DNA of 6,737 nucleotides from an uncultured Bacteroidales bacterium (GCA_946619625.1 CAMOMF010000065.1:1-6737); one strand, 5' to 3'. Shown: positions 1-6,737, counted from the first letter of the stretch. Notes: generated by a model not told the origin, from the sequence alone. Translations and numbers: made by a program.

Positions 1-924
1 AGGGAGGGAAGGCGGAAGGTTATGCCTGGAGGCAGCCAGCAGGAAAGATGTGTCCTGTTCCTCCAAAGGGGGCAGGGAATATATGCCCGCTGTGTCCAAC
101 TGTGTGGGGAGGCTCCAACCCAGCATGTAGCGTTCGAAAGCAGAAAAGAGCGGGGGCGTACGACCTGCATTGTTGTAACTGCCATTGCACATAATATCCC
201 AACTGCCGATGGTGTAAACTTTGTCCTCGGAGGTGTTGTTGGAGGTGTCATAAAGGTCAGGTAGACCGAGTACATGCCCGAACTCGTGACAATAAGTGCC
301 TATGCCTGCCATGGTTGAGCCGCTTGCTCCGCGCAGTTCCGAGGTCATGAGGTACGAACTGAACGATTTGCCGTTCCGGGTAGGTCCGTAGCGCAGGTTG
401 CTTTGATGAGGCCAGATGGTGTTCTCGTCGCCACCCTCCGCCTCGTTGTGACCCGCCACAAAGACAGACACGTTGTCCACCACGCCATTGTTGTCGGCAT
501 CGTAGAGCGAGAAATCCACTCCGCTGCTGCCTGCCAGGTTGATTAGTTCGGATACCAGTTCCTGTGCATTCTTGTTGTGTGAGGAGTTGGTATTGCCTCC
601 ATAGTACTCCATGTTGTGCGAGACGGTGAATGGTCCGAAGACGTCGAAACGGAGTAGCAGTTTGCCGTTGGATGAGAGTTGGTAGTACTCGCTGACAGAG
701 CCGGTGCCGTTGTTGGCGCGGTAGTTAGGAGAGTTCAGCATTTCACTGAAGGCTGTTTGCGGATTCGCCACGGTGAACGGCTGGTCGGGGAAAGCACAAA
801 GAAGGACGGGTACACGTACTGTACCCGTCCGAGGAAAAGAGGAGGTGAGTTTCACCTCTGCCTGCCCGCTGCGTGCCGCCAGCACGGAGCATACACATAG
901 TATGAAGGTGAGCAGGCGTTTCAA
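1..924 (-). CDS. Secreted M6-family zinc metalloprotease, N-terminal 308 codons (3' end cut by window edge)
   Basis: Predicted exported zinc endopeptidase of the M6 (immune inhibitor A-like) family. The translated minus strand stays open from codon 1 to the left edge. Residues 1-22 form a signal peptide: basic KR, then a hydrophobic core. Cleavage is plausible after GQA (20-22), and there is no valid lipobox, so type I export is expected. A calcium-site-like run, DADNNGVVDNV, lies at 142-152, followed by AGHNEAEGG. The catalytic motif CHEFGHVLGLPDLYD is at 212-226: His213 and His217 are zinc ligands, Glu214 is the catalytic base, and Asp223 is the probable third ligand by family analogy. SWDIMCNGSYNN (241-252) supplies the Met-turn (Met245). 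All catalytic elements seen are intact. The start is chosen at TTG (924-922): it is the only ATG/GTG/TTG between the in-frame stop at 960-958 and the signal peptide, and the next GTG (codon 14) would destroy that peptide. It begins 2 bp after the preceding stop, suggesting translational coupling. The C-terminal part, where any sorting domain would lie, is outside the window. Confidence 0.9.
   Translation of the reverse strand, partial: MKRLLTFILCVCSVLAARSGQAEVKLTSSFPRTGTVRVPVLLCAFPDQPFTVANPQTAFSEMLNSPNYRANNGTGSVSEYYQLSSNGKLLLRFDVFGPFTVSHNMEYYGGNTNSSHNKNAQELVSELINLAGSSGVDFSLYDADNNGVVDNVSVFVAGHNEAEGGDENTIWPHQSNLRYGPTRNGKSFSSYLMTSELRGASGSTMAGIGTYCHEFGHVLGLPDLYDTSNNTSEDKVYTIGSWDIMCNGSYNNAGRTPPLFSAFERYMLGWSLPTQLDTAGIYSLPPLEEQDTSFLLAASRHNLPPSLP
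804..830. repeat. Perfect 11-bp inverted repeat with 5-nt loop inside the protease gene
   Basis: Arms GGACGGGTACA (804-814) and TGTACCCGTCC (820-830) are exact reverse complements around a 5-nt loop (815-819). In the minus-strand mRNA this would form a GC-rich hairpin 94-120 nt after the TTG start. It covers roughly codons 32-41 and is followed by a pyrimidine-rich stretch (TTCTTTGTGCTTTCC) that is not a proper U-tract. Whether it acts in RNA folding or attenuation, or is only a by-product of the coding sequence, cannot be decided here. Confidence 0.6.
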
Positions 925-926
925 GA

Positions 927-2162
927 TTAGTGTCTTGCTATTTTGCGAACTACGTTGTCAGCCGTAGGAACACTATTGATTTTGTTGCGGATTTGCTTGG
1001 TCATCTCTATGTCGCCGAAGTTGTGAATCTCGCTCATGCGGCGTTGAGGAGCAGCACTTTGGAAGATGTCCAACTTGTAGTCATAGGTGTGGAGTTCGCC
1101 GAAGTGTACTTCTTCGTCGTTCCAACTATATGCCTCAGAAGCCTCGTCATAGTGCCAGTAGCAGCCGTACCTATAGAAATTGGCATCGTCCACATCTTCA
1201 AAACGGAGTTCCTTTGCGGTGAGGTGGTGTCCCTCGATGCTGCACATTACGTCCGATGCAGCATAGTTGTCGTCCGCGTAGATATAACCACCTTCCTGGA
1301 AGAAGAGGTCGGGAATATAACTGCTGTAGTAGCCATCCGAACCGTAACCTTCAGCAGTGGTGTGATACTGATAAATCTTCATGAGTGCACCTTCGCAGCC
1401 GTTTTGTCCGGCATCTTTCAGGTTGACAGTGTAGGCGGTTGTTTGGTCGCCTGCGGCAAGGTTCTCCAAGAAAAGCTTCATGTTAGGAATGAATAACTCG
1501 TTCACTTTACCTGAAGGAATGCACTTGTCCGCAATGGTGTCAAGGATATACCACTCACCAAGACAGAATATAGTGCCGCGGTCAGAACCGTTCGCCCAAC
1601 CCGGAGCCCAGTACATAGGAGCGGTTGTCTCGATGACAGCACCTTGGTTGCCGCCTGCAAAGTCGTATTCTTTATTCAGATAGAAGCCTGCGGAGAACAT
1701 GGCCACGTATGCTTCAATCAGTTTGACATGATAAATGTCGCCTGCAGAAGAGCGGATGGTATCCAACTCGTTGCCATATGCAGCGGTGTCAGCCATACCG
1801 AAATAGATTCCGGTGAAGGTAAGGTCGTCTATCAGATCCTTTACAGTGAGAGCGGTAATGGCAGTGAGGTCGCCCAGTTTTACAGAAATATTGGCTGAGC
1901 CAACTTCTTTAGCGGTAACCGTACCGTTATAGGAAACGACAGCAATGGCAGTGTCGGAAGACTCCCATACGAGGTCATCGGCATTGTACTTGGCGTCCTC
2001 GGGAGTAACACTCAAGGAGAGACGTTGAACTTCACCCGGGTGAAGTGTGAGCTCTGACGGGTTCAGAGCGATAGCGGTAACAGCACCTTTCTTGTTGTCT
2101 TTGCATGCTGAGAAAAGAACAGCAACGCTCAACAGTGCAAGTGCAAAAATACTTTTTTTCAT
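927..2162 (-). CDS. Big2 (bacterial Ig-like) domain lipoprotein, probable cell-surface component
   Basis: A 411-residue predicted lipoprotein. Residues 1-19 are a lipoprotein signal peptide (MKKS, then a hydrophobic core) ending in lipobox FSAC, with Cys20 as the lipidated residue. The following KDNKK may be a short linker. Residues about 28-108 match a Big2 Ig-like fold: VTAIALNPSELTLHPGE, then WESSDTAIAVVS, NGTVTAKEVGSANISV and a closing TALTV. Such domains often act as stalks or adhesion modules on surface proteins. Residues about 110-411 belong to no family I recognise. They are rich in aromatic and acidic residues (for example YRYGCYWHYDE at 330-340), contain five further cysteines (200, 214, 256, 307, 334) and end in a charged, basic tail. 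The gene sits directly after susD, where SusE/SusF-like or other surface glycan- or peptide-binding lipoproteins are usual, so a substrate-binding or protease-partner role is inferred, not shown. The ATG start at 2162 is supported by the signal peptide. No Shine-Dalgarno sequence is visible, which is common in this phylum. Confidence 0.9.
   Translation of the reverse strand: MKKSIFALALLSVAVLFSACKDNKKGAVTAIALNPSELTLHPGEVQRLSLSVTPEDAKYNADDLVWESSDTAIAVVSYNGTVTAKEVGSANISVKLGDLTAITALTVKDLIDDLTFTGIYFGMADTAAYGNELDTIRSSAGDIYHVKLIEAYVAMFSAGFYLNKEYDFAGGNQGAVIETTAPMYWAPGWANGSDRGTIFCLGEWYILDTIADKCIPSGKVNELFIPNMKLFLENLAAGDQTTAYTVNLKDAGQNGCEGALMKIYQYHTTAEGYGSDGYYSSYIPDLFFQEGGYIYADDNYAASDVMCSIEGHHLTAKELRFEDVDDANFYRYGCYWHYDEASEAYSWNDEEVHFGELHTYDYKLDIFQSAAPQRRMSEIHNFGDIEMTKQIRNKINSVPTADNVVRKIARH
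2029..2046. repeat. Perfect 18-bp palindrome inside the Big2 domain coding region
   Basis: ACTTCACCCGGGTGAAGT is its own reverse complement, centred on CCCGGG. It encodes part of the LHPGEV segment of the Big2 domain, 116-133 nt after the ATG. The flanking bases (2028 and 2047) break the symmetry. It could bind a dimeric protein or fold in RNA, or it may be chance within coding sequence. Confidence 0.5.
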
Positions 2163-2228
2163 ACCTTATTCTTATTAAATGTTAATATTATTCGTTTTTG
2201 TGCAACGTTTTTGTTTCGCAGTGCCGGA
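2163..2228 (-). other. 66-bp AT-rich intergenic leader between the SusD-like gene and the Big2 lipoprotein gene
   Basis: Read on the minus strand, this gap starts with a moderately GC-rich stretch and becomes strongly A/T-rich before the ATG (AATAATATTAACATTTAATA). There is no Shine-Dalgarno sequence at a usable distance; AAGG lies only about 1 nt from the ATG. No Bacteroides-type -7 box (TAnnTTTG) is visible, and no GC-rich hairpin with a T-tract, so I see neither a promoter nor a terminator. An A/T-rich unstructured leader is a usual way to start translation in Bacteroidota. It is consistent with read-through from susD and independent ribosome entry. Confidence 0.5.
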
Positions 2229-3935
2229 TTAGTCTTCGTCCTGCATATGCGGATTGTATGTAGTCTCGGAGGACGGTATCACCATTGTGTAAATGTTGTC
2301 GGAATACTCAATGGGTTTGCTTGGGTTGTATAGATGGTTAGAGCCACGATACACCTTGTCACTCTCCGGATTGGAACTGCCTTTGTAAAGGTAACTGAGC
2401 CGGCGGAACGTCTGCAAGCCATATCCTTCACCCCACAATTCAAGACGCCAGTTGCGGTACAACTCCTGCATAAACGCCGTACGGTCATTGAGGGTAGCCT
2501 TGAAAGCATTGTAGTCAGAGGCAGCCGTTAGGCTTTCCGGGTTGAGTCGCTCGGACAAGATAGCGTCCAAGAAAGCGACAGCGGAGTCCTGCTTGCCGAG
2601 GAAGTACGAGGCTTCTGCAGCAATGAGGTAGATGCTCTCAATACGCATGAAGACGTTGTCGGAGAGCCACTCGCGGTCGATGTCGTCTGCAGCTGTTGAG
2701 TTCTTGGACTTAGCGGAGAAGAACTTCTTATCGGGGCAAAGTTTGAAAGAGGCGTTTTTGGTGCCGTCATTGAACCAAAGCGAACGTCCGTCCCACGAAG
2801 GAATAGAGTCGTAGAGTTGCTTGTCAATCACCTTGGTGTCGCCTGCCCATGCATAGGAGTAGGAGTGGATATCCACTTGTCCGAAGAATGAACCCAAACC
2901 GGTGGCGGTTTCGGTAGTGACGTCCTCGCCCCACATCCAAGAAGCGTTTTTTACGCTGTTGAAGCCTGTACTATACAGATCCTCATTGGGGATGATTTGG
3001 AAGTCCCCACTGTTGATCACATCCACCGCGTACTTGAGTGCCTTGGTCATAGGCTCTTTTACCAACGGCATGGACTCATCGTAAGAGCCAGAGAGGTAAG
3101 CCTTGTTGAGAAGCGCATAGGCGTAGATACCACGAGCGATGTTGACTTCCACCTCCAGTTTGTTGGCACGTACATAGGTGCCCTCAAACGCTTCAAAGAA
3201 ACTGATGGCAGTCTCCATGTCCGACTCAATTTGTTTATAGACTTCGGAGAACGATGCCATGGGCTGTGCTTCATCCATGTTATTCTCGTTGTAGAGCGGG
3301 AACACTTTGTAGGTGTCGATGTTCATTGCAATCTCCGGTGCGTAGATATGTGCCACCGTAGGGCTGAAGAAACGAATGAGACCTGAGTAGGCATATCCGC
3401 GCATGGTGAGCGCCTGTGCATAGTAGTTGGCAATGACTCCGTCCTCTTCGGTATAAGTATGGATGGTGTCGCCACCAGCGTCCACAACGTACAGTCCGTC
3501 GTTGGGCAGACCATACACTGCCACCGAGTCAAGGAGCGAGTAACCCTCTTTGGCTGCACGTACCACTGCATTGATGTTGTGGAGCATGGAGTAGTAGTAT
3601 GACCACAGGTATCCGCTACGCGAAGTACGCGTTTCTTGTTGTTCGTCGTCCTGGAACCAACCATAGGTCTTGGAGGTAAGTGCCATATCTCCGGAAAGGA
3701 GGTCGCCATACATGTCGATGGATCGTTGTCCGAACTCGTCGTGTGCTCCGTATGTGTACATCATGGAGTACACACCGCGGAGCGAACCTTCCATGGCGTT
3801 GGATAATTTGACGTATTGGCTCTGAAGCAGTGTTGAACCCGAGGGGTCGCGGTCAAGATAGCGATCCGAGCAAGCACCCAAAGCGAGCGTGGCACCCAAG
3901 AGCAGAGCAATTTGTATTTTATTTACTGTTTTCAT
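2229..3935 (-). CDS. SusD/RagB-family outer-membrane nutrient-binding lipoprotein
   Basis: A complete 568-residue SusD-like lipoprotein, a normal length for the family. It forms the surface lid that captures substrate and hands it to its partner SusC-like transporter. The signal peptide ends in lipobox LGAC with Cys22 lipidated, followed by SDRYLDRDPSGS, a typical SusD N-terminus. TPR-like helical segments are visible at about 171-190 (YYAQALTMRGYAYSGLIRFF) and 430-460 (FMRIESIYLIAAEASYFLGK and onwards). The C-terminal SusD signature RNWRLELWGEGYGLQTFRRL lies at 494-513. Residues about 141-168 form an acidic, glycine-rich segment between helices that may be a surface loop. The ending is acidic (MQDED). 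The gene follows susC by 18 bp with a good ribosome binding site, as expected for a stoichiometric pair. The ligand cannot be read from the sequence; the downstream protease favours peptides over starch-like glycans. ATG at 3935 is the natural start because it opens the signal peptide. Confidence 0.96.
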   Translation of the reverse strand: MKTVNKIQIALLLGATLALGACSDRYLDRDPSGSTLLQSQYVKLSNAMEGSLRGVYSMMYTYGAHDEFGQRSIDMYGDLLSGDMALTSKTYGWFQDDEQQETRTSRSGYLWSYYYSMLHNINAVVRAAKEGYSLLDSVAVYGLPNDGLYVVDAGGDTIHTYTEEDGVIANYYAQALTMRGYAYSGLIRFFSPTVAHIYAPEIAMNIDTYKVFPLYNENNMDEAQPMASFSEVYKQIESDMETAISFFEAFEGTYVRANKLEVEVNIARGIYAYALLNKAYLSGSYDESMPLVKEPMTKALKYAVDVINSGDFQIIPNEDLYSTGFNSVKNASWMWGEDVTTETATGLGSFFGQVDIHSYSYAWAGDTKVIDKQLYDSIPSWDGRSLWFNDGTKNASFKLCPDKKFFSAKSKNSTAADDIDREWLSDNVFMRIESIYLIAAEASYFLGKQDSAVAFLDAILSERLNPESLTAASDYNAFKATLNDRTAFMQELYRNWRLELWGEGYGLQTFRRLSYLYKGSSNPESDKVYRGSNHLYNPSKPIEYSDNIYTMVIPSSETTYNPHMQDED

Positions 3936-3943
3936 TGTTGTGT

Positions 3944-3950
3944 CTCCTTT
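3944..3950 (-). promoter_or_regulatory. Shine-Dalgarno-like ribosome binding site for the SusD-like gene
   Basis: The minus strand reads AAAGGAG followed by 8 nt (ACACAACA) and the ATG of the SusD-like gene. This is a near-ideal match to the anti-Shine-Dalgarno sequence at good spacing, in a phylum where such sites are usually weak or absent. The other two starts visible in this window lack one. It lies in the 18-bp gap after the SusC stop and probably supports strong independent initiation of the lipoprotein. Confidence 0.7.
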
Positions 3951-3953
3951 CTT

Positions 3954-6737
3954 TTAGAATTGGAACTTAATACCACCCATAATGGTGGACAATGGAGAAT
4001 ATTGGTACGTACTGGACTCACCGGCGAACGATGTCATCGGGTTGTAACCCTTACGTGCCGAGAGAATCGCCAAGTTGTCAGCCGTTACGTAGATGCTGAG
4101 GCTGTTGAGTTTGATTTTCTCAATGAGTCGTTTCTCGAAGTTGTATCCAAGGCGGATATTGTTGAGCGAGAGGTACGAGTTACTGATGAGGAATCGAGAC
4201 GAGACCGCGTTGGCATACAAGTCTGTGCCGTTTGACAGACGCGGAATAGTAGCGTTGGCTTTCTGCTCGGGGGTCATCATTTCGTTCCATGCATTGCGCA
4301 TATCCACGTGCCAGTTGGTTTTTCCCGCCTTATCCGAACCCATCAGAGTTGCGTAAGAGCCATCGTAGCCGTATCCGCCAATACGGTAAGAACAAGAAAC
4401 GTCTAACGTTACACCGTATGCTTCCAGATTGAATCCAAAGCCACCGTCGAGTCCCGGCTCGGCTTTCTTTCCAATATAGTTTCTGCCTGCATACGGATGG
4501 CGGTCGGTCAGTTCTTTTTGGATATCCGCATTTGGGTGCTCCTGTTGGTATACAAACACGTTGGAGATGTAGTTGCTGCCGGTAAGTCCGTTCTCGCGCA
4601 ACGTCTCCGCTGAGTTGTATCCGAAGGAACCCAAGTCGGCATCGTAGTAGCCTACATATTGCGCCATACCCGTTTCAGGGTCAACACCTGCATATTCCAC
4701 TATGTTCCAATCGTAGAGACTGTGTCCGACAGCCATACCGCCGTTGAATGTCATGTCTTGGTTGGAAGTGTCGGTATATTTAGGCAGCGACTTTACCTTG
4801 TTCGCATAGTGTCCGCCATTGAGGCGAATATCCAGTTTGACTTTACGCTCGTCCACTGCATGGATATTGAAATTGAACTCCACACCGTGATTTTCGAGTG
4901 AACCGCCGTTTGTCCACGTGTAGGAGTAGCCCAGTGAAGGAGCGTTGTAGCGTGGCATAAGCAGTTGGTCGGTGAACTTGTAGAAATAATCCATTTCGAC
5001 ACTGAGGTACTTGTGCAAGTCAAACTCCAAGCCGAGGTCGGTCTGATTGGAACGTTCCCAAGTGATGTCCGGTGTGCCCTTAAAGCCCCAGACGTATGCT
5101 ACGTCACCTTCCACGTATTCAACATCGTATTGGTCTTCATATCGGAAGTTACCGATATCCTGGTTACCCAGCACACCCCAACTGAGGCGGAGTTTACCGT
5201 TCTTAATCCACTCGTTGCCTTGTAGGAAACTTTCGTTGGTGAACATCCACGTAGCACCTACGGAACCGAAGAATCCCCAACGGTGTCCTTTGGCGAAGCG
5301 GGAAGAACCATCCGCACGGAAGTTGGCTGTGATACCATAGCGTTCGGCGTAGATGTAGTTTGCGTTTGCCAAGTAGGAGTCCAAAGCGTATTCTGTAGTA
5401 TATGCCCCCAGAGAGGACATCTGAACGGCGTTGCTCAATTCGAGTACCGGTGCACCGGTAGTAACCGCCACTTTGCTCTTTGAGCCATACATAACGGAGA
5501 GTCGGTTGAGCAAATTTTCGTGCCCGACCATAGCGCGAATAGAGTGGTCGCCTATTTGTTTGTTGTACTCAAGCAACTCGTTTGCCGTGATGGTGAAGTA
5601 GTTCGCCTGCGTTTTACTTGTACGTCCGAGTCCGGCAGCATCGCCATAGAAAGCGTTGGTGTGCTCCGATTCAGTTGCTCCAAGGTACTGGGAACCTACG
5701 TTAACGATAAGTTTAAGCCCATCGTACAACTTGAACTCCAACATACCGTTTACCATTACCTGGTGTTGTACGGTCTTGTCGCGGTCGTAGCGCAGCGAAC
5801 CCGCAGGGTTGATGCCGGTACCGTAACCACGACCCATACCTTCCTGCATACCGTAGTCGTAAGCCAATCCGCCGGTCTTGGGGTCAACTTGAATAGAACC
5901 ATCGGGGTTGTAGAGGTAAACGGGGTAGATAGGCGGTATCTCGTTCACGTACGCGAAACCGTTGTTCATGTTACTGCCCTGACCGGCTGCATTCATTGTG
6001 CTGTAGGTGTAGCCGATGTTGAGCGTACCCTTGAGCCATTTCTTTGCCTGGTGCTCGATGTTGGAGCGAACGCTGAAACGGCTGAAGTCGGAGTTGATAT
6101 AGTAACCCTCGTCCTTCAGATAGCCAAAGGAGGTGTAGTATGTAGTCTTTTCCGAACCGCCGGAGATACGTACGGTAGCATCCAGTTTCTGACCTACACG
6201 GAAGAGTGAGTTTTTCCATGAGGCTTTGTTCTCCATACCGGGTTTGTAGCGTACATCGCTGTAGAACTTTCCGGTGTATCCGTCAATGAGGGCAGAACCC
6301 GGGGCGTCCCACAGGTTGTAAATAGAGGGCAGACCTGCAGCCCCGTAGATGGTGTTGTTTACCGCCGTGATTAACTGCGATTGCATGGTACTGGGGTACG
6401 ATCCATATAGGCTGTTGTATATACCCATCCAAGCCATCTCGACATACTCCTTGGGGTCGGTGATGACATCGTACATAGGCAGCAAGCGCATGTTGGCACC
6501 ATACTTGACATCGACATCAATCTTGCCTGTTTCGCCGGAAGTACCTTTCTTGGTGGTGATAACAATGACACCATTGGCACCACGGGAACCGTAGAGTGAA
6601 GTGGCTGTAGCGTCCTTGAGGATAGTAGTAGAGGCGATGTCGCCCGGGTCGATAGAAGAGATGTCTCCCTCGTAGGTAACACCGTCCACAATATAAAGTG
6701 GTGACCCGCCTGCGTAAACCGAGCCGATACCACGGAT
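3954..6737 (-). CDS. SusC/RagA-family TonB-dependent outer-membrane transporter, N-terminus cut by window edge
   Basis: C-terminal 927 residues of a SusC/RagA-type TonB-linked outer-membrane importer. It pumps the oligomer captured by SusD across the outer membrane, powered by TonB. The reading frame is open to the right edge, so the GTG at 6689 is an internal valine, not the start. The visible part opens inside the plug domain with IRGIGSVYAGGSPLYIVDGV (residues 1-20 of the partial protein) and continues with LKDATATSLYGSRGANGVI (40-58) and VITTKKG, the standard SusC plug signature. The rest is a long transmembrane beta-barrel rich in alternating aromatic and polar strands, ending in IKFQF, a typical C-terminal barrel strand with a terminal Phe. 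Full-length relatives are about 1,000-1,100 residues, so the signal peptide, the carboxypeptidase-D-like N-terminal domain and the TonB box are likely missing. I see no frameshift or internal stop. It is the first gene of this operon in the window; its promoter and any regulator lie beyond the right edge. Confidence 0.96.
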   Translation of the reverse strand: MRGIGSVYAGGSPLYIVDGVTYEGDISSIDPGDIASTTILKDATATSLYGSRGANGVIVITTKKGTSGETGKIDVDVKYGANMRLLPMYDVITDPKEYVEMAWMGIYNSLYGSYPSTMQSQLITAVNNTIYGAAGLPSIYNLWDAPGSALIDGYTGKFYSDVRYKPGMENKASWKNSLFRVGQKLDATVRISGGSEKTTYYTSFGYLKDEGYYINSDFSRFSVRSNIEHQAKKWLKGTLNIGYTYSTMNAAGQGSNMNNGFAYVNEIPPIYPVYLYNPDGSIQVDPKTGGLAYDYGMQEGMGRGYGTGINPAGSLRYDRDKTVQHQVMVNGMLEFKLYDGLKLIVNVGSQYLGATESEHTNAFYGDAAGLGRTSKTQANYFTITANELLEYNKQIGDHSIRAMVGHENLLNRLSVMYGSKSKVAVTTGAPVLELSNAVQMSSLGAYTTEYALDSYLANANYIYAERYGITANFRADGSSRFAKGHRWGFFGSVGATWMFTNESFLQGNEWIKNGKLRLSWGVLGNQDIGNFRYEDQYDVEYVEGDVAYVWGFKGTPDITWERSNQTDLGLEFDLHKYLSVEMDYFYKFTDQLLMPRYNAPSLGYSYTWTNGGSLENHGVEFNFNIHAVDERKVKLDIRLNGGHYANKVKSLPKYTDTSNQDMTFNGGMAVGHSLYDWNIVEYAGVDPETGMAQYVGYYDADLGSFGYNSAETLRENGLTGSNYISNVFVYQQEHPNADIQKELTDRHPYAGRNYIGKKAEPGLDGGFGFNLEAYGVTLDVSCSYRIGGYGYDGSYATLMGSDKAGKTNWHVDMRNAWNEMMTPEQKANATIPRLSNGTDLYANAVSSRFLISNSYLSLNNIRLGYNFEKRLIEKIKLNSLSIYVTADNLAILSARKGYNPMTSFAGESSTYQYSPLSTIMGGIKFQF
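5445..5460. repeat. Perfect 16-bp palindrome inside the SusC-like gene
   Basis: TACCGGTGCACCGGTA is its own reverse complement; two ACCGGT hexamers flank the centre. It encodes the TGAPV stretch of the transporter barrel. GC-rich Thr-Gly-Ala-Pro codons readily give such symmetry, so a function is doubtful. Confidence 0.35.

Noticed and set aside
804..830. Inverted repeat as an intrinsic terminator
   Set aside because: The stem is good, but the following sequence is TTCTTTGTGCTTT rather than a continuous T-run, and it lies inside an intact coding region. I kept it only as a possible regulatory hairpin.
870..924. Protease as a lipoprotein, from cysteines 10 and 12 in the signal peptide
   Set aside because: The residues before these cysteines (Leu9 and Val11) do not fit a lipobox, which needs a small residue at -1, and both cysteines lie inside the hydrophobic core.
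1237..1264. 8-bp inverted repeat (ATGCTGCA / TGCAGCAT) with a 12-nt loop in the Big2 gene
   Set aside because: It is short, has a large loop and falls in ordinary coding sequence; arms this length are expected by chance in a window of this size.
930..1496. 188-codon plus-strand ORF opposite the Big2 lipoprotein gene
   Set aside because: It is antisense to a well-supported gene in a stop-poor frame. Its translation shows no signal peptide, domain or motif I recognise, and no start signal was seen.
2163..2228. Separate promoter for the Big2 lipoprotein and protease genes
   Set aside because: The gap is AT-rich, but no TAnnTTTG -7 element with an upstream -33 TTTG is present on the minus strand, so there is no sequence support for a promoter.
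5520..6209. 229-codon plus-strand ORF opposite the SusC-like gene
   Set aside because: The translation is a valine-rich shadow of the minus-strand barrel codons with no recognisable domain. The opposite frame carries clear SusC sequence throughout.
6371..6733. 120-codon minus-strand ORF in another frame over the SusC plug region
   Set aside because: It overlaps the conserved plug motifs in the correct frame, and its own translation is low-complexity Ser/Thr/Leu/Pro, typical of a frame-shifted shadow.

Overview
This window looks like a stretch of a Bacteroidota chromosome, most likely order Bacteroidales. The evidence is an outer-membrane SusC/RagA-type TonB-dependent transporter followed directly by a SusD/RagB-type lipoprotein, lipobox signal peptides typical of the phylum, and base composition near 50% GC by eye. 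Genus cannot be decided from the sequence alone. No RNA gene, mobile element, CRISPR array or integration site was seen.

All four genes lie on the minus strand, so the window reads right to left in transcription order. (1) From 6737 to 3954 is most of a SusC-like transporter; its N-terminus is cut off by the right edge. (2) From 3935 to 2229 is a complete SusD-like lipoprotein, 18 bp downstream, with a clear Shine-Dalgarno-like sequence in the gap. (3) From 2162 to 927 is a complete lipoprotein with an N-terminal bacterial Ig-like (Big2) domain and about 300 residues of unrecognised C-terminal sequence, after a 66-bp AT-rich gap. (4) From 924 to 1 is the first 308 codons of a secreted M6-family zinc metalloprotease. 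It starts 2 bp after the stop of gene 3, apparently at a TTG codon, and is cut by the left edge. This gene is easy to miss because it has no in-window stop and no ATG start.

The likely logic is one operon for acquiring a nutrient from outside the cell. The SusC/SusD pair forms the outer-membrane import complex, the Big2 lipoprotein sits in the slot often used by surface substrate-binding proteins, and the exported protease generates peptides. No glycoside hydrolase or polysaccharide lyase is visible, so by inference the substrate is a protein or glycoprotein (RagAB-like) rather than a plain polysaccharide. Promoter, regulator and terminator all lie outside the window or cannot be recognised. 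Three perfect inverted repeats are embedded in coding sequence; two of them lie 94-133 nt inside the starts of genes 3 and 4.
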